Of a stretch of DNA of 64,000 nucleotides, positions 47,100 to 64,000 are shown in pieces. Origin of the DNA: Calvatia gigantea. Lineage: Eukaryota > Basidiomycota > Agaricomycetes > Agaricales > Lycoperdaceae. The position numbers and the translations under genes are program-made. The notes beneath the pieces are model-generated. The model ran no database searches. It saw nothing but the letters and a program-made list of their open reading frames with translations, and had not been told where the DNA came from. Position 1 is the stretch's first letter, and the number at the start of each line of letters is the position of its first letter. The DNA lies in assembly GCA_025093985.1 (NCBI GenBank), contig JACAAK010000014.1:1674001-1738000 (forward strand), given 5' to 3'.

Positions 47100-47692
47100 A
47101 AATTAATAGCATTCATGAAACAAAAGATGGAGAAAATGCTCACTAAGCCGTCATAGAAAGTAAGTTAAGTTTGAGGCCACAAGATAAACCGACAAGAATT
47201 TCAAGATCAGCGAGGGGATTATGATCTAGGTTTGTTTAAAGCCAAGCTCGGTCCCAGAGCTGTATTTCCGGGGTGAGAAGCGCTGGGTGTTGAGTGACTC
47301 TGGCCAGTGGGAAATTGGAACTGAGCGACATCCAATTAACGCGTCGGTCACGGCTGGATAACGCGCTTGTGACATCACGGGCCTGGCCCAGAATAGACGC
47401 CTCCTCAAATGTCGGGTCGAGTGGGGGACGGGCAACGGACTGAATTATATTACAGGATATACAAATGACTGCTAAAGTCCGTGTGCGCGCACTACTTCAA
47501 AACCAGGTTGAAATTATAAGCTTCGGTTGATAGAATAAATAGGGGAACGAGGAATCGCCGGCCAAGCGGAAAGAAGCCTGGAAAGGGTTAAGGCAGGCAG
47601 AGGGAAAGTAGAAGGGGAGAACTAAGGTGGGAGGGCACAGTACACGAACAAAGTAAAGGATGAAGGGTAATGGAAATCATCATCACACTGAA
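47100..47692. other. Intergenic between Nbs1 and the demethylase
   Basis: Holds the Nbs1 promoter side and the 3' flank of the next minus-strand gene. No open frame with support. Confidence 0.4.
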
Positions 47693-55699
<8,007 letters not shown>

Positions 55700-56585
55700 A
55701 TGACGGGTTCCATAGCACCTGTAGACACTTGGAGCTCTCTATCCCCATCACCTTACCACAACAATTATGTGACAATGGGTACGCCAGTCCAACTTCAAGT
55801 TTCAACTGTCCTTGAGCTGATTTGGTTATAGATGAAAATAGCTACCTAACATGGCCTTATGATGCACCCGATATCAACCACCCCTTCTATGCGCCTTCTG
55901 CCCATTCACCCCATCCGGCTTCTCCATCCATGTCCATCGTGAGCGCTTCCACAGAAGACAGTGGTATGTTGACATGCTTCTTTCCGCAAAGTTTCATTGA
56001 TGCCCATTTCCTATGTTAGCTCTATCGCCGCCCCCATCGCTGGCGGAATTCGCGAATGTTTTTGACTTCGATTTCAGCAGTTCCCTCCCAAATGAATTGC
56101 CCCCTAGTTCTTCTTGGCTACAGGTTCCGGGACACCAGCCGCAGCACCTATCACGCCATTCACAATCTTTTCCCCCTCCATCATGTCCGTCTCCGGCCCA
56201 ATCGGCCGTAAGCGCTGAGGGTTCCGATTCACGTCCGGCACGATCACGCGAGTCTTCCCCGAATCAAAGCGATAACGACCAAAATAACCCTCGAAGGCGG
56301 TACCCGTGTCTAATCCTGGGATGCACAAGACGTTTCACAAGCCAGTATACCCTGAAGGTGCATATGGAAGCACACAAGCCAAAACCACGTGTTTCGTTCC
56401 CGTGCACGTTGGGTTGTTCTGAAAAATTCTCGCGGCAACATGATCGGCTTCGACATGAAGTTGCTAAACACGGGAAAATTTGCGAGTTCTCATGTGAGGA
56501 CTGCGGACGCTTCTTCTCGACAAAAAAGACTCTCGGAAACCACAAGTGTCCTGTCGCCCAAGGAACTCGATGGGTGAATTCCTGA
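55700..56585 (+). CDS. C2H2 zinc-finger protein
   Basis: Exons 55700-55778, 55832-55963 and 56020-56585 give 258 codons, both junctions in phase. The first two-thirds is disordered and rich in Ser and Pro, with an acidic/aromatic patch (FANVFDFDFSSSL) of the sort found in activation domains. The C-terminal third has three fingers in a row: CLILGC with HMEAH, CTLGC with HEVAKH, and CEDC ending in HKC (a C2HC variant). A basic stretch precedes the first finger. Such proteins are usually nuclear DNA-binding regulators in fungi; the target is unknown. It lies about 800 bases upstream of an FAD monooxygenase gene in the same orientation, so local regulation is possible but unproven. Confidence 0.85.
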
Positions 56586-57381
56586 AATCATTGGTAGCCA
56601 CGTTCCTTCCAGTCGATTTTTTCTTCTCCCGTTTTTTTAATCCCTGCATATCCATTGCCTCCGGACTTACGGACTTCTGAAAGCATTTTCCGCCAAAATT
56701 TACCCATCTACGTATATTATCCTAGTTTTCCGGCCTATTCACTCCGAAATTCTGTCATGTACCGATTAGCTTCATTTTTCTGCAAAGTTGGACGATTGCA
56801 TTCAGGGTAAATAGTATTCCCCTAACATGTATAAATTTGGATACGACATTGGACTGGTTTGGTTCTCCTGTCCTGCAAGGTAGATAGTTTAGGTGCCTTG
56901 AGTTGTGTATGGTGTTGCTGCGCAGCCGAGTGGGGAGAAACTTCGTTCTATTGGTCTAGTTTGTTGCTTAGTTCAGCCTCCGGTCCTGCTGCCACAGGTA
57001 AACAGATATACTTAGGAGCCCCGGGCCATCCATCCGCGCCATGAGAGAGATTTTTTCAATCCTTAAAAGATGTCTACAGACATTAGCATTACCCCATTCT
57101 CGGGTGTGCTTATTTAAAGAGTGGGGGGTTCGCAATCAGTATCAAAAGGCTCTCGGCCTGAGGCTAAACAACCCAACCATTCAGGACACGAAACCAGAGT
57201 CTCGGGTTCTGCTAAGTTTGTTTCTGATAAAGATTGTCATCGCGGGTTCGCTTGTCGGACTGCCTTGGGAAATACCTACCTGATTCCCACAAGAAAAGTG
57301 ACCAGTCGTACTCCACATGGTCCTGAGAATACCAGCTGGACTCGTGTTCTCCGAGCGTCTTCGACCCTGCCATTCTTGAGC
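56586..57381. other. Intergenic, no gene recognised
   Basis: 3' flank of the zinc-finger gene and 5' flank of the monooxygenase. Frames here lack support. Confidence 0.4.
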
Positions 57382-59078
57382 ATGAACAACGATCCTCCAA
57401 AAATGCGACTCGGTATTGTGTGAGCTGATGCTTTCACTCCTGATTCGTGTTCTTTCATTTGCTGATAACTAAATTGAAGAGGGGGTGGAATTGGGGGACT
57501 AACCTTGGCCGTCGCCGTGGGTCAGCTCGATCATTACAAAAACATCGAGGTTCACATCTACGAGGCCGCACCCAAGCTAGAAGAAATTGGGGCGGGATTA
57601 ACAATCTTCAATCGAACCTGGGATCTCCTTGGGACGCTTGGTTGCCAGGAATTAATCAAGAAACGAGCATTCACTTACTCCCGTCTGGGGTCTGGCGCAA
57701 TTAACAATGATGTCATCTTTCACTATCGGAAGAGCGACCAAAAGGACGGTGTTAGTTTTCTTAACTTGACAATTCCAGGTATGAAGTCTTTGCCCGGATA
57801 CCACTGCAATCAATCAAGCAGTCTAGGCGGAAGTTGGTCAATTCATCGCGCTGACCTACATCAGGCCCTACTCATGAGATTGGGGGAAAACACCCACATG
57901 CACTTATCAAGTCATGTTACCGCCTGTAAGGAGCATGACAGTGTTGTTACACTCGAGCTTCATGATGGAAAAACGGCCAGTTTTGATCTTATCATTGGGG
58001 CCGACGGAGTAAGGTCCGTTATCCGTAAGGAATTCCTCACAGCCAAGTTTCCGGGACAGGACGATCGCATCCACCCTCTTTGGAGTGGTTCAATCGGGTA
58101 CCGAGGTTTGATACCGAAAGAAGTTCTGGCACAGAAGGACCCAGGTCATCGGGCAATCTCTACTCCCATAATGGCGAGTTTCCTAGGCCATGTCCTTATT
58201 AGAAACGCTGATGCGTCCCCCAGTATTGCGGGAAGAACAAGGTTTGTGGACGTCACTTGCCCCGCATTTAATTGCACAAAATGTATTCAAGTTGGACAGC
58301 ATATCGTTGTTTATCCTATTTCCATGGGTCGCCTCATAAATGTGGTGGCCTATCATTCGAGACCAGAGAAAGAAGGAACTCCATTCTTGGGTGGCGTTGT
58401 ACAAGGGGTAGCACGGGACGAGGTTCTCGCAAAATTCAATGGGTGGGAAGACGAAGTACTGAATCTTTTGGAGGTACGAACCATTGCCCAGGTCTGGAAA
58501 ACAGCGTGATACTCACCCTTTGCCTTAGTGTATCGATGAGCCGTCTCGTTGGCCAATTATGACTTCAAAGCCTCTGTCTGCTTACGGAGGCGGGAGGATG
58601 GCGCTACTCGGTGATGCTGTAAGTAGAGCGGAGCACGGATTACACTTCGCCATTATTGATATACGGTGATCAAAGGCGCATGCAATGACCCCTCATCTAG
58701 GGAGTGGTGCTGGCCAAGCCATGGAGGTGTGTAGTCTGAAGTTGTTGTCACAGCTGGATCCTATCTCAGCTCGAACAGGACGCATACGTCTTGGCATCTA
58801 TCATAGCACAGGGTGTCCAAGATGGTGTGGAGGTGACCCGGATGTCGGAGACGTACAACACTGTAAGGCAACCTATGGGGAACTTCGTGCTGGAGTCTTC
58901 GAGGAGACAAGGTTTCCGCTTTGAACTAAACTCTCCTGGATTGGAAGATGTGCAAGAGAACAAACCAGTCCCGATGTCCCGTCTTGTTACAGTTGCTGAT
59001 GAAATTATTCGGGCCTGGAAGTGGATGTGGAATACATCTGTGCAGGAGGACCAAAAACGAGCAAGGGCACTTCTCTAG
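57382..59078 (+). CDS. FAD-dependent monooxygenase (salicylate-hydroxylase-like)
   Basis: Exons 57382-57419, 57480-58473, 58529-58618, 58676-58726 and 58779-59078 give 490 codons, all in phase. This is a group A flavoprotein monooxygenase: it uses NAD(P)H and FAD to hydroxylate aromatic or similar small molecules. Seen: the FAD Rossmann motif GGGIGG at residues 14-19, completed only by splicing exon 1 to exon 2; the EAAPKLEEIGAG segment; the SIHRADLHQ arginine motif; DLIIGADGVRS; and LLGDAAHAMTPHLGSGAGQA, again spliced across an intron (residues about 370-389). The C-terminal exon adds a helical tail with a tryptophan-rich stretch (RAWKWMWN). The frame is clean. The exact substrate cannot be read from sequence. 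Confidence 0.85.
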
Positions 59079-60795
59079 GGGACACGGCCAGGTTTCTACC
59101 CGGAGTTGGTCCTTGGGTGATTCTTCCTGGGGGTGGATTACATGGACAATCACACAATTTCTCTTCGACCCCCTCCGTATTTTTGCATATTCATCACACT
59201 AAGGGTACTCGAAATTTGCGTACATTCTTTGAATTTGGGTTGCGTAAGAACGTCATTCTAGGTGTAAACCTGGACCCCACCAGATTGCTCAACGCCGAGA
59301 CGTGGGATTTACCCTCTCATGGGTTTCGGAACATACTCGCCATCAACGATCTTTAATGATTACTTAACTGACGTTGAGTGCTTCTAGAGACCTTCCAGGA
59401 ATTATGCAATGACTGCCTCGAATTCATCGGAGAGAACATTGGACCTTAACGTGTTTAATGACCCTCATTTCTCGTGTACCGCTGGCACATTTCAGGACCA
59501 CTTGTTAGGAGCTGATTCGCCCTTGCGCATGGTACCGGGATATAGAAACACCTTGATGATACTGAGGGAGGATGCTAGCAGCACGATGGAACGACGAAGT
59601 CTGGGAACAGGAGAACCAACACTCCACTGCCTCAGAGGACCCTGTTGAAATGACAGTTTCGGGTGCTGTCCTGACTTTTGGAACGGGCTAGAAGTTAAGG
59701 CTGGGCGGGTTTCATAATACTTGCATCCCCAGTAAGACTCTTCGACTCTTCAATTTTAGTACTTCCGGAATCCGCTGACCTCGATCTCTCGACTTACCGA
59801 AGGAAGGCGCCGTTCGGTTGGTGATATCATTGTGGACTAAAGGAATATAACGATGGCCTCCCGTTTACTGTGTAAAACGGTGTAGATATTGCTTTAATCG
59901 TATGGGCTCTGCTGGAAACCGGTCTCCCTCGAGACAGAAGGGTGGGTTTAGGAAGGTTTCGGATTGTCAGGGAGAACCAGTAACAGAATGGGAATGAAAT
60001 GAAATATCAAGGTCCGGGGATGGAAGTAAGGTTATCCCGAGACAACAGCCGGTCAAGGAGGTGGTTATGAAATTCATAGTGGGTGAATTCCTGCAGCGTT
60101 TAGAATTCTAGATTATTTTTCTAAATCGCTCCAAGTGGTAGGAACGTGACTTGCCAGGAAAGCCGGGTGATGGGATCGTTTCGGATCTCAAAAGGGAGCC
60201 TTTTCTAAACCTTAATCTAGAGGAGGCCTCCTACCCCCCTTCCTAGTTGCAGACACTCGTTATAAACCCTTTTTTGGGGCTCCGCCATCATTTCCCCACT
60301 TGGGTCCTTTATCTTTTGGGTGTGTACGTACTTTCCTCCCTCCAAAATACAATATGGTCCGCTGCAGGTCTCCAAACAATAAGGACATAATAGTGATCAA
60401 GTTAAATTGTTGTACCTCTTTGCTGGCTGTGACCACTTCTGAAGGATATCAGAGGCTCATCAATTTGTGGCGTGAAATTGTCATGGCCTCAGCAGTTTGG
60501 ATTTCATGCGGTAGCTCGGCTAATTTTTCGGCATCAAGTGCCATTAAGGTTTAGAAGTATGATCTAGAATTCTAAATCCTACGGGAAGTCATCCTCTATC
60601 TTGCCTTTCTTTTGCTTGGTAACCAACATTAGAAACGGTGGAGAGCACAAATTCTCCCGATTGGATGTCGGGAAGTTGAGGGAATATATGCCATTCTTGA
60701 TTGGCCTTGCGGGGTTCCTTAATATCATTATGTGTTTCATATCCATGACAATCTAACGCTTTCTTTGCCTAAACCGAGCTCTGTTTTTTTTTCAG

Positions 60796-60950
60796 GTTAT
60801 CCTGAGGCTTGCAAGACTCTTGTCGGGTCCGTCGAAGAGGAAACAGGATTTAGTTTTTTTCAAAGGGCGGGGATGCTAATTGATGAAGCGACATTCAGTG
60901 ATGGAAATTCACTGTGGAGTGCTTCTGGAAGAAGCACCGTCGTTTTAAAG
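60796..60950 (+). CDS. Possible internal exon of an unidentified gene
   Basis: A 155-base block is bounded by a strong polypyrimidine acceptor (a T-run ending in CAG at 60795) and a consensus donor (AAAG then GTATGTG at 60951). One frame is open right across and codes a soluble-looking segment (TLVGSVEEETGFSFFQRAGM). Neighbouring frames at 60354-60554 and 60640-60760 could supply other exons, but no complete gene can be joined with confidence. The family is not recognised. Confidence 0.3.
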
Positions 60951-62460
60951 GTATGTGTGTAAGATATTTGAAAATGGCGATTCTTATAGGGTTTCATAGT
61001 AGCGTGACGGTCGTATTTTGAAAGAGCCAGAATTTATAACATGCCTCCATGTTTGTTGAGAGAGCCATGATGCATGATGGCTCTGCCCTCCTCAACCTCC
61101 GTGCTGCCTTGGGCCGCTCAAATGCAGACCTGAGCTAATGATTGTAGGTATTATTGTAACTCTGCAACGTTGTTTATTTGCCGGGCTGAGCTTTTGGAGA
61201 CTTTTTCCTGTTCAGAGCTTCGAAAAATGCACAAAACATGGGTCATTGAATATTGTTTTGATTGGAACGGCGAAACTCGCTCGACAGCAATTGATGGATT
61301 GCGTACCGCTCGAGCCGGGTCGAAGGAACAAATTTAAATTGATTCATGTACTTGATCAATCCTCAACTTCAAGCTTCAAGTTGCATCTCGTCAAAGGTCT
61401 CAGCTTCAGCACCCGGCGAGGATGCTACTGAGAGTCGACTTCTCCGCGGAGTCGATGGTTAGTCCATAAAAATGCTTCACCTGTACCCATGCTCTCGCAT
61501 ATATACAGCGGAAGCTAGCCAGCGGAGGAACCCAGTTGGCTATGTCTATTCATAACCGTAAGATCAGGATCGCCCCTTCGCTTCTAACTCCGTGGGGGAC
61601 TTACCGCGATCACCTATCGGAGAAAAGGAAGGATCACTTCAGCTGATGGTCCACGTACTTAGATGATATTCGCGTACCTTTGGATTGGTTGAGACTTGTG
61701 GTGGCCATGTGAGTCTCAATGAGTTTTAAAATCTGTAAAACAACCTCTAGCACTTACTTATCAGTAACTGCTACGAGCTGTGGTCTCGTCAAGTCATTAG
61801 CGAATGCTTCCCTTCGAGCATCCGTCCAATCTCTGGCTCCTGATATCCACGCCTATCACAAAGTGTATCAGAACCGCTGATCGCGACATCATCCAATGGC
61901 CCGAACGCACCTCCTTGAGCGGAACTGAGATGATCCTTGCTGGCATGAGCACCACCGGACCGAGTAGATTTACAGCAGACTTACAATGTCGAGATCACTT
62001 GCGAGGTTGGTAGCGACACCATCATAAGGCGAAACCCAATGTCCGGATGTCACTGAACAAGCACTATCGGTGACAACGCTCGTTCCATCCCGTTTAAGAA
62101 CAGCTAATCCCAAGAAGTTGAATCCTCAAAGGCCTAACCCACGTTCGTGAAAATCCGGGAACTTACTTTCACGGGTATCGCAGCTTCCAGAAACTTACAC
62201 ACGGGACGGAGTCAGTAATCAGAGACAATCCGGGACTTTGTGTAGTGGAAGGGCCTCACTAATGTCCCAAGTCTTGAACCTATCTCGACTATATGCGGGA
62301 CTGTTCGAATCCGTAGCAACGACCACTATACGGTACAATATCAGCAAAGCACTCCGTGTTGGAAATTGCTCTCGGAAGAGACTTACATTCTGAGAGATAA
62401 GTCCGTGCGGTCGAAGCTAGAACGGGAGTAGGTAACGCCCTTGAGCCGAAGTGAGTGACG

Positions 62461-62481
62461 GGAGCTGCAGGACGCAGCTCC
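62461..62481. repeat. 8-bp perfect inverted repeat
   Basis: GGAGCTGC and GCAGCTCC flank a 5-base loop. It lies in gene-free sequence. No T-run follows, so there is no reason to call it a terminator. Confidence 0.4.
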
Positions 62482-64000
62482 TAAAAGGAGGAATATAATA
62501 GGTGAGAGGTTGGTCCTTCAGGTGCATCTTATCGAAACGAAGGGCTCAGGAAGTTTGTCTTCCTTCCTATTTATCTATCCATGAGATACCCACAGGCCCT
62601 CACCACCCAAGCTTTATTATTCAGTTCGAGACACAAACGTTCTAATCGATTAGTACATGCCTCCTGTTACTCGCCACACAAAAAGAGGGCGCACGCAGTC
62701 CCACGTCCTAATTCATCATTATTAACCTGGGATCCCAGCCAGAGATCTAAAATTATAGACCCCAACAGCTGACCGCTTCGGCAAAGTCGAATTTTGCCCC
62801 GTTGGGCTATTGTCGCCCGTTCTACCTGGGTTTGGCATGTGTAATCACTCCGCAAATGTTTATCAAGAAGAAAGATACCATATGTTCCTCTGTCTTCCAC
62901 TTCAGAAGTAAGTATTCAGTTTATGATCAGGCGGATCCGGTTGCCAGGCGTAAACGCTCCAATGGCATGCGTTCTTGCCAGACTGTGGTAAGTTTTGTCC
63001 GAGGTTATCACGGGCCATTAAGAACTATGATCATTTCTTGTGCTATGAGGGTGAACTCAGTGTGTTATCATATATGCTGTCACTATAAATGTATACCATG
63101 TACGACATCACGTCTGTCTGCTCGAGGGAGGATCATCGACTCGGAGCTCGCAGTGCGGTCCTGACTCGAGTTCCGGATGAGGACCAAGAACAAAGCTATG
63201 ATTGCGTTGGAGAGCACATACGCGAATCTGTGATGCAAGGTGGGACAATCAACCACACAAATGACCATCAAAACATTGAAGGTCTATAGCTGCCACTGCA
63301 GCTCATGTGAATCACAGATACGAACTCATTGCGGTGACGTCTTTGCACTATTTATCAATCTGTTATTATTAGCCAGTGACCGTGTGGGTACGGAAAGAAC
63401 ATTAGACATTGCACATGTCATTTAGGGGGATCTAGATGGATGGTTGGGAAGACGGAAGAGGTTCCTGATGGCTTGGGTTTGAGCTGGAAGGTGGGAACAT
63501 GGACAGGCCCTTCTATCATTGCGTTTTGTCTATGATATGTGGTATCCCGCCAAGGAGAGGAGTCAATTAATCAAAAGTGACCTGCGACGTTCTCTTTCGG
63601 GATAGAAATAGCCTAGGATAAACGAGAGGTTAGGCAGTGTACACAACATAACACCCGCAACACATCACGCTGTGCCACGAGAGATTGCCCCCCACTCTTA
63701 TCATCGCCAGGTACGGCGCTCAGAGTTTTGCACGGAGAGCGTGTGGCCTCTGGGTCTTGGTACGGGATGATCCTTAGCTCGAACACCACAAGAAAGTCAA
63801 ATAAGAATTGCTTTGAGGGAATAAATACAATACTCTGTAATGCAAGAAATCGCAATAAGCTACAAGGATGAATGTCAAAAAAGTGTCCGTAGTCGCCATC
63901 GAATCATAGGTCCAAGCTACGATCGCGCTCCCTTCTTGGCAGTATTTATCTGTGTGTTATTAACCTACCAAAAGCCCATCAGTCAATATGATAGGAGTTA

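Larger units (their letters stand above)
59079..64000. other. 4.9-kb region without a firm gene call
   Basis: Apart from the possible exon at 60796-60950 and a small hairpin, I see no protein family, RNA gene or transposon here. Short frames at 59409-59648, 61138-61431 and 62802-63164 lack conserved motifs. Confidence 0.4.

Noticed and set aside
57779..57823. Possible intron inside exon 2 of the FAD monooxygenase (GTATGAAG...CAG)
   Set aside because: Removing it would shift the frame into a stop; the continuous exon keeps the family motifs in frame.

Overview
The window looks like nuclear DNA of a filamentous basidiomycete, most likely an Agaricomycete. Genes are broken by many short GT-AG introns (about 45-100 bases). 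The gene families are fungal, several of them mushroom-type: HAM1-like, CAP59-type glycosyltransferase, repeated DUF6533 membrane proteins, P450, Nbs1 and a KDM4-type demethylase. There are no bacterial-style operons, and I recognised no tRNA, rRNA or CRISPR array.

Layout. 0.8-3.4 kb: an intact HAM1-like gene (+). 3.7-12.6 kb: a tandem array on the minus strand with three copies of an APH-fold kinase gene. Two of the three units also carry an uncharacterised 254-codon gene. One copy of each gene is broken. 12.9-22.8 kb: a minus-strand run of a CAP59-type glycosyltransferase, a DUF6533 membrane protein, an unknown protein with NPF motifs, and a cytochrome P450. 23.4-30.7 kb (+): two intact tandem DUF92/TMEM19-like genes, then glycogen synthase. 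The block between the two DUF92 copies holds a 793-bp element with 32-bp terminal inverted repeats. 31.3-40.8 kb: a tandem duplication of about 4.84 kb whose unit is a DUF6533 gene (+) facing an ornithine carbamoyltransferase gene (-). 42.6-51.9 kb: a small orphan gene (+), Nbs1 (-) and a JmjN/JmjC/ePHD histone demethylase (-). 55.7-59.1 kb: a C2H2 zinc-finger gene and an FAD monooxygenase gene (+). The rest, notably 51.9-55.7 and 59.1-64 kb, has no gene I can support.

The main theme is local duplication followed by uneven decay. Three independent tandem duplications lie within 37 kb. In each, some copies stay intact while sister copies acquire single stop codons or one-base indels. The OTC duplication is a mosaic: its 2.5-kb OTC part is nearly identical between units, while the adjoining DUF6533 part has clearly diverged. 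The least described unit is the kinase plus unknown-protein pair at 4-12 kb. Genes were assembled by hand from splice signals and reading frame, so exon borders are predictions. No database search was possible.
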